Positions 1 to 14,098 of a stretch of 64,000 nt of DNA are shown here, piece by piece. A program made the position numbers and the translations under genes. The DNA comes from Sipunculus nudus. Lineage: Eukaryota; Annelida; Sipuncula; Golfingiida; Sipunculidae. The stretch covers positions 42,353,327-42,417,326 of the forward strand of contig CM049308.1 of NCBI GenBank assembly GCA_026874595.1. Reading direction: 5' to 3'. The notes below the pieces were generated by a model that saw only the letters and a program-made list of their open reading frames with translations, did no database searches and was not told the origin of the DNA. Position 1 is the first letter of the stretch. Each line of letters starts with the position of its first letter.

Positions 1-3000
1 CAATATTCCTCATCAGCCTCATATTACAACAGGAAGAATAGAGGACCGACTACAACAAACCTCATCAGCCTCATATTACCACAGGAAGAATGTAGGACCG
101 ACTACAATATTTATTATCAGCCTCATATTACAACAGGAAGAATGTAAGACCGACTACAACAAACCTAATCAGCCTCATATTACAACAGAAAGAATGTAGG
201 ACCGAGTACAATATTCCTCATCAGCCTCATATTACAACAGGAAGAATAGAGGACCGGGTACAATATTCCTCATCAGCCTCATATTACAACAGGTAGAATG
301 TAGGACCGACTACAATATTCCTCATCATCCTCATATTACAACAGGAAGAATAGAGGACCGACTACAACAAACCTCATCAGCCTCATATTGCAACAGGATT
401 AATGTAGGACCGACTACAATATTCCTCATTAGCCTCATTTTACAACGGGAAGAATTGAGGACCGACCACAATATTCCTCATCAGCCTGATATTACAACAG
501 GAAGAATAGAGGACCGACTACAACAAACCTCATCAGCCTCATATTACAATAGGATGAATGTAGGGCCGACTACAACAAACCTCATTAGCCTCATATTACA
601 ACAGGAAAAATAGAGGCCAGACTACAACAAACCTGGTCAGCCTCATATTACAACAGGAAGAATAGAGGGCCGACTACAATAAACCAGATCAAGTACATAT
701 TACAACAGGAAGAATAGAGGGCCGACTACAGGAAACCTCATCAGCCTCATATTACAACAGGAAAAAAGGAGGGCCGAATACAACAAAACTCATCAGCCTC
801 ATATTACAACAGGAAGAATGGAGGACCGACTACAACGAACTTCATCAGCCTCATATTAAAACAGGAAGAACAGAGGACCGACTACAACAAACCTCATCAA
901 GCTCATATTACAACCGGAAGAATGGAGACCAAACCACAACAAACCTCATCAGCCTCAGATTACAACAGGAAGAGTGGAGGACCGATTACCAGAAACCTCA
1001 TCAGCCTCATATTACATAAGGAAGAATAGAAGACCGGCTATGAAACCACATCAGGCTCATATTACAACAGGAAGAATAGAGGACCGACTACAATAAAACC
1101 TCATCAGCTTCATATTACAACAGGAAGAATGGAGGACCAACTACAACAAACCTCATCAAGCTCATATTACAAAAGGAAGAATGGAGGGCCGACTACAACA
1201 AACCTCATCAGTCTCATATTACAACAGGAAGAATGGAGGCCACACTACAACAAACCTCATCAGCCTCATATTACAACAGGAAGATTAGAGGACCGACTAC
1301 AACAAACCTCATCAGCCTCATATTACAACAAGAAGAATGGAGGACCGACTAGAATATTCCTCATCAGCCTCATATTACAACAGGAAGAATAGAGGACCGA
1401 CTACAACAAACCTCATGAGACTCATATTACAACAGGAAGAATGGAGGGCCGACTACAACAAACCTCATCAGCCTCATATTACAACAAGAAGAAAAGAGGC
1501 CAGACTACCAGAAACCTCATCAGCCTCATATTACAACAGGAAGAATGGAGAACCGACTACAATAAACCTCATCAGCCTCATATTACAACAGGAAGAATGG
1601 AGAGCCGACTACAACAATCCTCATCAGCCTCATATTACAACAGGAAGAACGTAGGGCCGACTACAACAAACCTCATCAGCCTCTTATTACAACAGGAAGA
1701 AAAGAGGCCAATACGACAAACCTCATTAGCCTCATATTACAACAGGAAGAATGTAGGCCAGACCACAACAAACCTCATCACTCCCATATTACAACAGGAA
1801 GAATGGAGGACCGACTACAACAAACCAGATCAAGTACATATTACAACAGGAAGAATGGAGACCAAACCACAACAAACCTCATCAGCCTCAGATTACAACA
1901 GGAAGAGTGGAGGACCGATTACCAGAAACCTCATCAGCCTCATATTACATAAGGAAGAATAGAAGACCGGCTATGAAACCACATCAGGCTCATATTAAAA
2001 CAGGAAGAATAGAGGACCGACTACAATAAAACTTCATCAGCTTCATATTACAACAGGAAGAATGGAGGACCGACTACAACAAACCTCATCAGCCCCATAT
2101 TACAACAAGAAGAATGGAGGACAGACTAGTATATTCCTCATCAGCCTCATATTACAACAGGAAGAATAGAGGACCGACTACAACAAACCTCATGAGCCTC
2201 ATATTACAACAGGAAGAATGTAGGGCCGACTACAACAAACCTCATCAGCCTCATATTACAATAAGAAGAAAAGAGGCCAGACTACCAGAAACCTTATCAG
2301 CCTCATATTACAACAGGAAGAATGAAGAGCCGACTACAACAAACCTCATCAGCCTCATATTACACCAGGAAGAATGGAGAGCCGACTACAACAAACCTCA
2401 TCAGCCTCATATTACAACAGGAAGAACGTAGGGCCGACTACAACAAACCTCATCAGCCTCATATTACAACAGGAAGAAAAGAGGCCAGACTACGACAAAC
2501 CTCATCAGCCTCATATTACAACAGGAAGAATAGAGGACCGACTACAACAAACCTCATCAGCCTCATATTACATCTGTAAGAATGTAGGACCGACTACAAT
2601 ATTCCTCATCAGCCTCATATTACAACAGGAAGAATAGAGGACCGACTACAACAAACCTCATCAGCCTCATATTACAACATGAAGAATGTAGGACCGACTA
2701 CAATATTTCTTATCAGCCTCATATTACAACAGGAAGAATGTAAGACCGACTACAACAAACCTCATCAGCCTCATATAACAACAGAAAGAATGTAGGACCG
2801 ACTACAATATTCCTCATCAGCCTCATATTACAACAGGAAGAATAGAGGACCGAGTACAATATTCCTCATCAGCCTTATATTACAACAGAAAGAATGTAGG
2901 ACCGACTACAATATTCCTCATCAGCCTCATATTACAACAGGAACAATAGAGGACCGACTACAACAAACCTCATCAGCCTCATATTGCAACAGGAATAATG

Positions 3001-6000
3001 TAGGACCGACTAATATATTCCTCATTAGCTTCATATTACAACGGGAAGAATACAGGACCGACTACAACAAACCTAATCAGCCTCATTTTACAACAGGAAG
3101 AATGGAGGACCGACCACAATATTCCTCATCAGTCTCATATTACAACAGGAAGAATAGAGGACCGACTACAACAAACCTCATCAGCCTCATATTACAATAG
3201 GATGAATGTAGGGCCGACTACAACAAACCTCATCAGCCTCATATTACAACAGGAAGAATAGAGCCCAGACTACAACAAACCTGGTCAGCCTCATATTACA
3301 ACAGGAAAAATGGAGGCCAGACCGCAACAAACCTCATCAAGCTCATATTACAACAGGAAGAATAGAGGGCCGACTACAACAAACCAGATCAAGTACATAT
3401 TACAACAGGAAGAATAGAGGGCCAACTACAGGAAACCTCATCAGCCTCATATTACAACAGGAAAAAAGGAGGGCCGAATACAACAAACCTCATCAGCCTC
3501 ATATTACAACAGGAAGAATGGAGGACCGACTACAACGAACCTCATCAGCCTCATATTAAAACAGGAAGAACAGAGGCCAGACTTCAACAAACCTCATCAG
3601 CCTAATATTACAACAGATAGAATGTAGGCCAGACCACAACAAACCTCATCACTCCCATATTACAACAGAAAGAATGGAGGACCGACTACAACAAACCTCA
3701 TCAAGCTCATATTACAACCGGAAGAATGGAGACCAAACTACAACAAACCTCATCAGCCTCAGATTACAACAGGAAGAGTGGAGGACCGATTACCAGAACC
3801 TTTATCAGCCTCATATTACATAAGGAAGAATAGAAATCCGGCTATGAAACCACATCAGGCTCATATTACAACAGGAAGAAAAGAGGACCGACTACAATAA
3901 AATCTCATCAGCTTCATGTTACAACAGGAAGAATGGAGGACCAACTACAACAAACCTCATCAAGCTCATATTACAAAAGGAAGAATGGAGGGCCGACTAC
4001 AACAAACCTCATCAGTCTCATATTACAACAGGAAGAATGGAGGCCAGACTACAACAAACCTCATCAGCCTCATATTACAACAGGAAGATTAGAGGACCGA
4101 CTACAACAAACCTCATCAGCCTCATATTACAACAAGAAGAAACGAGGACCGACTAGAATATTCCTCATCAGCCTCATATTACAACAGGAAGAATAAAGGA
4201 CCGACTACAACAAACCTCATGAGCCTCATATTACAACAGGAAGAATGGAGGGCCGACTACAACAAACCTCATCAGCCTCATATTACAACAAGGATAAAAG
4301 AGGCCAGACTACCAGAAACCTCATCAGCCTCATATTACAACAGGAAGAACGTAGGGCCGACTACAACAAACCTCATCAGCTTCATATTACAACAGGAAGA
4401 AAAGAGGCCAGACTACGACAAACCTCATCAGCCTCATATTACAACTGGAAGAATGTAGGCCAGACCACAACAAACCTCATCACCTCCATATTACAACAGG
4501 AAGAATGGAGGATCGACTACAACAAACCTCATCAAGCTCATATTACAACAGGAAGAATGGAGACCAAACCACAACAAACCTCATCAGCATCAGATTACAA
4601 TAGGAAGAGTGGAGGACCGATTACGAGAAACCTCATCAGCCTCATATTACATAAGGAAGAATAGAAGACCGGCTATGAAACCACATCAGGCTCATATTGC
4701 AACAGGAAGAATAGAGGACCGACTACAATAAAACCTCATCAGCTTCATATTACAACAGGAAGAATGGAGAGCCGACTACAACAAACCTCATCAGCCTCAC
4801 ATTACAACAGGAAGAACGTAGGGCCGACTACAACAAACCTCATCAGCTTCACATTACAACAGAAAGAAAAAGGGCCAGACTACGACAAACCTCATCAGCC
4901 TCATATTACATCTGTAAGAATGTAGGACCGACTACAATATTCCTCATCAGCCTCATATTACAACAGGAAGAATAGAGGACCGACTACAACAAACCTCATC
5001 AGCCTCATATTACAACAGGAAGAATTGAGACCAAACCACAACAAACCTCAACAGCCTCAGATTACAACAGGAAGAGTGGAGGACCGATTACGAGAAACCT
5101 CATCAGCCTCATATTACATAAGGAAGAATAGAAGACCGGCTATGAAACCACATCAGACTCATATTACAACAGGAAGAATAGAGAACCGACTACAATAAAA
5201 CCTCATCATCTTCATATTACAACAGGAAGAATGGAGGACCAACTACAACAAACCTCATCAAGCTCATATTACAAAAAGAAGAATGTAGGGCCGACTACAA
5301 CAAACCTCATCAGCCTCATATTACAACAAGAAGAAAAGAGGCCAGACTACCAGAAACCTTATCAGCCTCATATTACAACAGGAAGAATGGAGAGCCGACT
5401 ACAACAAACCTCATCAGCCTTATATTATAACAGGAAGAACGTAGGGCCGACTACAACAAACCTCATCAGCCTCATATTACAACAGAAAGAAAAGAGGCCA
5501 GACTACGACAAACCTCATCAGCCTCATATTACAACCGGAAGAATAGAGGACCGAGTACAACAAACCTCATCAGCCTCATATTACAACTGTAAGAATGTAG
5601 GACCGACTACAATATTCCTCGTCAGCCTCATATTACAACAGGAAGAATAGAGTACCGACTACAACAAACCTCATCAGCCTCATATTACAACAGGAAGAAT
5701 GTAGGACCGACTACAATATTTCTTATCAGCCTCATATTACAACAGGAAGAATGTAAGACCGACTACAACAAACCTCATCAGCCTCATATTACAACAGAAA
5801 GAATGTAGGACCGACTACAATATTCCTCATCAGCCTCATATTACAAAAGGAAGAATAGAGGACCGAGTACAATATTCCTCATCAGCCTCATATTACAACA
5901 GGAAGAATGTAGGACCGACTACAATATTCTTTATGAGCCTCATTTTACAACAGGAACAATAGAGGACCGACTACAACAAACCTCATCAGCCTCATATTGC

Positions 6001-7311
6001 AACAGGAATAATGTAGGACCGACTACAATATTCCTCATTAGCTTCATATTACAACGGAAGAATAGAGGACCGACTACAACAAACCTAATCAGCCTCATTT
6101 TACAACAGGAAGAATGGAGGACCGAACACAATATTCCTCATCAGCCTGATATTACAACAGGAAGAATAGAGGACCGACTACTACAAACCTCATCAGCCTC
6201 ATATTACAATAGGATGAATGTAGGGCCGACTAAAACAAACCTCATCAGCCTCATATTACAACAGGAAGAATAGAGGCCAGACTACAACAAACCTGGTCAG
6301 CCTCATATTACAACAGGAAAAATGGAGGCCAGACCACAACAAACCTAATCAAGCTTATATTACAACAGGAAGAATAGAGGGCCGACTACATCAAACCAGA
6401 TCAAGTACATATTACAACAGGAAGAATAGAGGTCCGACTACAGGAAACCTCATCAGCCTCATATTACAACAGGAAAAAAGGAGGGCCGAATACAACAAAC
6501 CTCATCAGCCTCATATTACAACAGGAAGAATGGAGGACCGACTACAACGAACCTCATCAGCCTCATATTAAAACAGGAAGAACAGAGGCCAGACTTCAAC
6601 AAACCTCATCAGCCTCATATTACAACAGGAAGAATGTAGGCCAGACCACAACAAACCTCATCACTCCCATATTACAACAGGAAGAATGGAGGACCGACTA
6701 CAACAAACCTCATCAAGCTCATATTACAACAGGAAGAATGGAGACCGAACCACAACAAACCTCATCAGCCTCAGATTACAACAGGAAGAGTGGAGGACCG
6801 ATTACCAGAAACCTCATCAGCCTCATATTACATAAGGAAGAATAGAAGACCGGCTATGAAACCACATCAGGCTCATATTACAACAGGAAGAATAGAGGAC
6901 CAACTGCAATAAAACCTCATCAGCTTCATATTACAACAGGAAGAATGGAGGACCAACTATAACAAACCTCATCAAGCTCATATTACAAAAGGAAGAATGG
7001 AGGGCCGACTACAACAAACCTCATGAGCCGCATATTACAACAGGAAGAATGTAGGGCCGACTACAACAAACCTCATCAGCCTCATATTACAACAGTAAGA
7101 AAAGAGGCCAGACTACCAGAAACCTCATCAGCCTCATATTACAACAGGAAGAATGGAGAGCCGACTACAACAAACCTCATCAAACTCATATTACAAGAGG
7201 AAGAATGGACAGCCGACTACAACAAACCTCATCAGCCTCATATTACAACAGGAAGAATGGAGAGCCGACTACAACAAACCTCATCAAGCTCATATTACAA
7301 CAGGAAGAATT
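1..7311. repeat. 52-bp satellite array with irregular higher-order repeats
   Basis: About 140 head-to-tail copies of a 52-bp unit fill the left edge, and the array probably continues beyond position 1. Each unit carries CCTCATCAGCCTCATATTAC followed by AACAGGAAGAAT, a variable GGAGG/AGAGG/GTAGG step and ACCGACTACAACAAA. Copies differ by scattered substitutions and rare indels. Because 52 is not a multiple of three, three units make one 52-codon cycle, so short ORFs of a recurring peptide appear in all frames; they end wherever a unit reads AATAGAGG or AATGTAGG in frame. I see no start context, splice signals or codon constraint, so I treat them as by-products. A variant unit containing CCGGCTATGAAACC recurs at 1031, 1964, 3835, 4666, 5133 and 6847, showing multi-unit segmental duplication. 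Ends at 7311 where the sequence becomes unique. Confidence 0.97.
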
Positions 7312-7443
7312 GGCCATAGTAGACTGTTTTGGTTATGAGCGTTTATTTAGGTAAAGAAAAAAATCCGTATCTGGCCTCCTTTAGAATTTAAACGCATCCT
7401 TAAGACCAATGTAACATGTTGCATGTTTAACACATTAAAAAAA

Positions 7444-7444
<1 letters not shown>

Positions 7445-7475
<31 letters not shown>
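7445..7475. repeat. (GT)n microsatellite
   Basis: About 15 uninterrupted TG dinucleotides follow an A run. Confidence 0.97.
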
Positions 7476-7477
<2 letters not shown>

Positions 7478-8083
7478 GTAAGTAAACATAGACCGTCCAC
7501 TCTCCTTGTTGATGAAACATGGAAAGTAGTAAAATTAAAAGGATCGAGTAATCCCTGGGTAACAGACTATGAGAAATATATACTATTGATATGACTCCAT
7601 ATCCCAGAAAGTGGGGACCAAGTTATAACATATATTAGATATACCATATATAAGTTTAGCTCTTCGTGCGTCCTTTGTTGCTCATTAAAAAAAGGTCTAA
7701 AATCAGATCTCGTGTTTATCCCTAACTCCTAATTAAGAATTTAATATATACTGCGCATATTCCATAAAAATGCTGAAATGCTCATATACTATAAAAACAT
7801 ATGATTATCGTCCATTTTATAAAGATCCCATCTCATATACAAATGTAGACAGTAAAACTGTTCATATAGACTCGACACTGTTTGCAAGCATTGTGATGTG
7901 TCAAATCTGCGAAACAGTCAAATTACAATGTTTGTCTGCTCACCATGTGTTTCATCCCGAGACGTTAATTATTCACATATTTTAGCGTTAACGGAAAGAT
8001 CTATTTGTTTCTTGTTGCCTCCACCAAAGAAACTGGCATAGGGCTATGTGATCGGCCGTGTTTAAGTCAGTGAATGTGTGTGT

Positions 8084-8151
8084 GGGGGGGGGGGGGGGGT
8101 TACGTGCGTGTTTGTGTGCACGTGTGTTTTTTTTTTTGGGGGGGGGGGGGA
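8084..8151. repeat. Two poly-G runs separated by a T-rich spacer
   Basis: A 16-nt G run (8084-8099) and a second 13-nt run near 8139-8151 preceded by T9-10. Runs of this length recur across the window. Confidence 0.95.
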
Positions 8152-8236
8152 AGAGGTTCGTAGGTATGTGAGTTAGGGTGTGTAAATTGCGCTGTGAGTC
8201 CGACTATCGTAGAATAGGCACTATATTAATACTATC

Positions 8237-8288
<52 letters not shown>

Positions 8289-8289
8289 T
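8237..8289. repeat. (ATT)n microsatellite
   Basis: About 17 perfect ATT trinucleotides. Confidence 0.97.
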
Positions 8290-9815
8290 ATTGTTCATCA
8301 GAGAATTATACAGATTACAAAGTTTAGTAAGTCAAAAGGGAACAAAATACGAAAAAAAGGACGCCAGGCATTCTGGTTAAGATATGGTTTTGCGGTAAAT
8401 GCTGAGAGACAAGCAGCAACCGTGACCTTTAGACGAAACACCGTCACAGCCGGGGACAGCAGACAGCCAAACCTCATGCTTGTATTGTAATATGCCTTGT
8501 GTGTAATTACACCATTTACAGTGACATTTTGGGATCTCTGGAAACCTGGACCCGACAGGACGGGCCAGATGTTGTGAGGAATCCTGCGTCTTACCATTGC
8601 TGTTATGACCACGTCGATCACCTGAACGTGGTTGTCCTTGCGCTGTTATTGCACCTACCTATGTTCTAATCTTTGTTTGGTGTTTTAAGTGAATCTATAA
8701 AAATAAATAAAGAAATACAGAATGACAAGAAGAATGGAATAAGCTGTACAAAATAAAATATACTGTGTGAACACGAAATAAACGATGACTCGAGCCAATC
8801 ATTGAATCGTTAGATAAACTTCAAAAGTGATTTTATATGAATATGAACAATTACTTTTCTGGTTGAATTGTTTTCATAAGACAACATGCTGTAAGAACAG
8901 GGCACACACATTCTCTCGCTTCTGCTCCGATTCGCCAAACAGTAAGAGACCTCTGACGTCACATGGTGATATGTTAGAGACATGAGAACATTTCCCTAAG
9001 CTGTGTAGAAATTAAATGAAACCGCGGGCACTGTTCCTGAACACTACTACACTAGGTCAGCGACATTTCTTAGGAGCTGATTACAGCCAGCTTTGTCGAT
9101 CAGAAAATAAAACAAATTTAAGATGAGAACAAATAATGGTATCCTCTCACACCCATTTATGATTTGAGTCGTATCAGAAATTAGCTTAACATATGGACAG
9201 ATATACGAGGCCAGAAATACAAGCATGGCAAAACAAATTTACCGAGGGGGACGATACATTTCACAGCTGGATCCCGCCTTGGTGAAAGGGATGATATTTT
9301 CTTTCAATACTTCAAATTCAGATGTATAAGAAGAACCCGTGTTATTCTCGCAAACGTACATGTATGGTTAACATAAATAAGGAGGAAGTCGGGCGAACTT
9401 TTGCGAGAAAAAAAAGGCCACTCATAACAAGCACAAAAACTCTGTTTGGTATAATTATATGATCGGGGATGAGCATTCTGTCACAGCGGAATCTGTCTAG
9501 ACGTTCGTCCGGTAGCTTTCAGGTTAAGGTCCGTTTTTATTACATGCTTCATTGATGTGAGTTGCAAAAGGCAGATAATCTGACAATATATAACATCTGT
9601 GTCCCCATTACAACTATAAACCAGCTGTGTCACCATTTCCGTGTATTTTCAAAAAGGATGTGAAGTTCAAAAGTCAAAAGTTTGGTTAACTTTTTAGGCA
9701 TATGTTATTTCTACCAGAATAGACCAGTAGGAGGAGATGCGAAATTACCGTACAAAATTAATATATGTGTTTAAAGAGTTTAATTTGTAAGTGTGTAGGA
9801 CCAGCAGTATAATCG

Positions 9816-12800
9816 ATGGATCTCAGTGTAACAACACAATATGGATGAACCAGGCTTCCTTCATCTCTAGACCTCAGTATAACAAACACAATATGGATGA
9901 ACCAGGCTTCCTTCATCTCTAGATCTCAGTATAACAAACACAATATGGATGGACCAGGCTTCCTTCATCTCTAGACCTTAGTGTAACAACACAGTATGGA
10001 TGGACAAGGCTTCCTTCATCTCTAAACCTTAGTGTAACAACAGAATATGGATGAACCAGGCTTCCTTCATCTCTAGACCTTAGTGTAACAACACAGTATG
10101 GATGGAGCATGCTTCCTTCATCTCTAGACCTTAGTGGAACAAACACAATATGGTTAACCAGGCTTCTTTCATCTCTAGACCTTAGTGTAACATCACAGTA
10201 TGGATGAACCAGGCTTCCATCATCTCTAGACCTTAGTTTAACAAACACAATATGGATGGACCAGGCTTTCTTCATCTCTAGACCTTAGTGTAACAACACA
10301 GTATGGATGGACCAGGCTTTCTTCATCACTAGACCTTAGTGTAACAACACAGTATGGATGGACCAGGCTTTCTTCATCTCTAGACCTTAGTGTAAAAAAC
10401 ACAATATGGATGGACCAGGCTTTCTTCATCTCTAGACCTTAGTTTAACAAACACAATATGGATGGACCAGGCTTCCTTCATCTCTAGACCTCACTATAAC
10501 AAACACAATATGGATGGACCAGGCTTTCTTCATCTCTAGACCTTAGTTTAACAAACACAATATGGATGGACCAGGCTTTTTTCATCTCTAGACCTTAGTG
10601 TAACAAACACAATATGGATGGACCAGGCTTTCTTCATCTCTAGACCTTAGTTTAACAAAAAAAATATGGATGGACCAGGCTTTCTTCATCTCTAGACCTT
10701 AGTGTAACGAACACAATATGGATGGACCAGGCTTTCTTCATCTCTAGACCTAAGTATAACACACACGATATGGATGGACCAGGCTTTCTTCATCTCTAGA
10801 CCTCAGTATAACAAACACACTATGGATGGACCAGGCTTCCTTCATCTCTAGACCTCAGTATAACACACACACTATGGATGGACCAGGCTTCCTTCATCTC
10901 TAGACCTCAGTATAACACACACAATATGGATGGATCAGGCTTCCTTCATCTCTAGACCTTAGTGTAACAACACAGTATGTATAGACCAGGCTTCCTTCAT
11001 CTCTAGACCTTAGTGTAACAACACAGTAACGATGGACCAGGCTTCCTTTATCTCTAGACCTCAGTATAACAAACACAATATGGATAAACCTGGCATCCTT
11101 CATCTCTAAACCTTAGTGTAACAACACAGTATGGATGGACCAGGCTTCCTTCATCTCTAGACCTTAGTGGAACAACACAGTATGGATGAACCAGGTTTCC
11201 TTCATCTCTAGACCTCAGTATAACAAACACAATATGGATGGACCAGACTTCCTTCATCTCTAGACCTTAGTGTAACAACACAGTATGGATGGACCAGGCT
11301 TCCTTCATCTCTAAACCTTAGTGTAACAACACAGTAGGGGTGGACCAGGCTTCCTTCATCTCTAGACCTCAGTATAACAAACACAATATGGATGGACCAG
11401 GCTTCCTTCATCTCTAGACCTTAGTGTAACAAACACAATATGGATGGATAAGGCTTCCTTCATCTCTAGACCTTAGTGTAACAACACAGAACGGATTGAC
11501 CAGGCTTCCGTCATCTCTAGACCTCAGTATAACAAACACAATATGGATGAACCAGGCTTCCTTCATCTCTAGACCTTAGTGTAACAACACAGTATGGATG
11601 GACCAGGCTTCCTTCATCTCTAGACCTAAGTATAACAAACACAGTATGGATGGTACAGGCTTTTTTCGAATTCCTTCATCTATAGACCTTAGTGTAACAA
11701 CACAGTATGGATGGACAAGGCTTCCTTCATCTCTAGACCTTAGTGTAACAACAGAATATGGATGAACCAGGCTTCCTTCATCTCTAGACCTTAGTGTAAC
11801 AACACAGTATGGATGGAGCAGGCTTCCTTCATCTCTAGACCTTAGTGGAACAAACACAATATGGATGAACCAGGCTTCTTTCATCTCTAGACCTTAGTGT
11901 AACATCACAGTATGGATAAACCAGGCTTCCATCATCTCTAGACCTTAGTGTAACAAACACAATATGGATGGACCAGGCTTTCTTCATCTCTAGACCTTAG
12001 TGTAACAACACAGTATGGATGGACCAGGCTTTCTTCATCACTAGACCTTAGTGTAACAACACAGTATGGATGGACCAGGCTTTCTTCATCTCTAGACCAT
12101 AGTATAACAAACACAATATGGATGGACCAGGCTTCCTTCATTTCTAGACCTCAGTATAACAAACACAATATGGATGGACCAGGCTTTCTTCATCTCTAGA
12201 CCTTAGTTTATGAAACACAATATGGATGGACCAGGCTTTCTTCATCTCTAGACCTTAGTGTAACAAACACAATATGGATGGACCAGGCTTTCTTCATCTC
12301 TAGACCTTAGTGTAACAAACACAATATGGATGGACCAGGCTTTCTTCATCTCTAGACCTAAGTATAACACACACGATATGGATAGACCAGGCTTCCTTCA
12401 TCTCTAGACCTCAGTACAACACACACACTATGGATGGACCAGGCTTCCTTCATCTCTAGACCTCAGTATAACACACACAATATGGATGGACCAGGCTTCC
12501 TTCATCTCTAGACCTTAGTGTAACAACACAGTATGGATGGACAAGGCTTCCTTTATCTCTAGACCTCAGTGTAACAACACAGTATGGATGAACCAGGCTT
12601 CCTTTATCTCTAGACCTCAGTATAACAAACACAATATGGATAAACCTGGCATCCTTCATCTCTAAACCTCAGTGTAACAACACAGTATGGATGAACCAGG
12701 CTTCCTTCATCTCTAGACCTCAGTATAACAAACACAATATGGATGGACCAGGCTTCCTTCATCTCTAGACCTTAGTGTAACAACCACAGTATGGATGGAC

Positions 12801-13857
12801 AATGCTTCCTTTATCTCTAGACCTCAGTGTAACAACTCAGTATGGATGAACCAGGCTTCCTTCATCTCTAGACCTCAGTATAACAAACACAATATGGATG
12901 AACCAGGCTTCCTTCATCTCTAGACCTTAGTTTATGAAACACAATATGGATGGACCAGGCTTTCTTCATCTCTAGACCTTAGTGTAACAAACACAATATG
13001 GATGGACCAGGCTTTCTTCATCTCTAGACCTTAGTGTAACAAACACAATATGGATGGACCGGGCTTTCTTCATCTCTAGACCTAAGTATAACACACACGA
13101 TATGGATGGACCAGGCTTCCTTCATCTCTAGACCTCAGTACAACACACACACTATGGATGGACCAGGCTTCCTTCATCTCTAGACCTCAGTATAACACAC
13201 ACAATATGGATGGACCAGGCTTCCTTCATCTTTAGACCTTAGTGTAACAACACACTATGGATGGACAAGGCTTCCTTTATCTCTAGACCTCAGTGTAACA
13301 ACACAGTATGGATGGAGCAGGCTTCCTTTATCTCTAGACCTCAGTATAACAAACACAATATGGATAAACCTGGCATCCTTCATCTCTAAACCTTAGTGTA
13401 ACAACACAGTATGGATGGACCAGGCTTCCTTCATCTCTAGACCTCAGTGTAACAACACAGTATGGATGAACCAGGCTTCCTTCATCTCTAGACCTCAGTA
13501 TAACAAACACAATATGGATGGACCAGGCTTCCTTCATCTCTAGACCTTAGTGTAACAAACACAGTATGGATGGACAAGGCTTCCTTTATCTCTAGACCTC
13601 AGTGTAACAACACAGTATGGATGAACCAGGCTTCCTTCATCTCTAGACCTCAGTATAACAAACACAATATGGATGGACCAGGCTTCCTTCATCTCTAGAC
13701 CTTAGTGTAACAAACACAATATGGATGGACCAGGCTTCCTTCATCTCTAGACCTTAGTGTAACAACACAGTATGGATGGACCAGGCTTCCTTAATCTCTA
13801 TACCTCAGTATAACAAACACAATATGGATGGACCAGGCTTCCTTCATTTCTAGACCT
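9816..13857. repeat. 51/52-bp minisatellite array, second satellite-scale array
   Basis: Roughly 79 head-to-tail units of the form GGATGGACCAGGCTTCCTTC-ATCTCTAGACC followed by one of two tails: TTAGTGTAACAACACAGTAT (51-bp unit) or TCAGTATAACAAACACAATAT (52-bp unit). The two tail types are intermingled. Segmental repeats are visible: the same order of variant units near 9990-10275 recurs near 11705-11980, and units with ACACACGATATGG occur near 10755, 12366 and 13090. On the minus strand 51-bp units keep frame and give a 17-residue repeat, so apparent ORFs of 60-118 codons appear; each breaks when a 52-bp unit intervenes. I see no evidence of translation. The array abuts a Helentron-like 3' segment at 13858, which suggests it is the expanded core of such an element. 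Confidence 0.95.
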
Positions 13858-14098
13858 CTTGAGGCCATAGGGTCAAAAGTCAAAGTCACAGATTTTAAGC
13901 CAAAGGTTTCATTCAAAACCTCCAATCATTCATATGTAACACACATGCCCATAGGGGGAGGAACCTATTGATTTTGAGGTCACGGGGTCAAAGACCAAGG
14001 TCGCAGAACTTCCTTCTGATTTTCACACTTTTAATCTAGTCTAAGCATGATCTCGTGCGAGGGGATGCTCCGCTTTGCGGTGCCCTTGTGGTCTATGG
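13858..14098 (+). mobile_element. Helentron-like non-autonomous element, 3' segment
   Basis: Begins with GAGGCCATAGGGTCAAAAGT and continues with repeated 'GGTCAAAGNCCAAGGTC' phrases and TTTAAGCCAAAGGTTTC. This matches the internal sequence of the element at 53915-55650, which has GAGGCCAAAGGTCAAGGTCA and TTTAAGCCAAACTTTC near 54570-54640. It ends with a GGGGATGCTCCGCTTTGCGG hairpin (CCGC-TTT-GCGG, 14070-14080) then GGTCTAT, a degenerate version of the hairpin-plus-CTAG terminus of that family. The 51/52-bp array lies immediately upstream. I could not find the matching 5' end near 9.8 kb. Confidence 0.5.

Larger units (their letters stand above)
7312..9815. other. AT-rich spacer with microsatellites, no gene recognised
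   Basis: Unique sequence between two satellite arrays. It contains a (GT)n tract, two G runs and an (ATT)n tract, listed separately. The longest open frame is 107 codons on the minus strand (8298-8621); it has no recognisable domain and no strong splice or start context, so I do not call it a gene. Confidence 0.7.

Noticed and set aside
1129..7338. Open frames of 61-173 codons with a repeated peptide
   Set aside because: They are translations of the 52-bp satellite in whichever frame lacks TAG/TAA; three frames give the same 52-residue cycle and there is no splice or start evidence.
9919..13537. Minus-strand frames with a 17-residue repeat
   Set aside because: By-product of 51-bp units being divisible by three; they stop at each 52-bp unit.
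1..13857. CRISPR array
   Set aside because: Repeats are contiguous with no unique spacers, there are no cas genes, and the DNA is eukaryotic.
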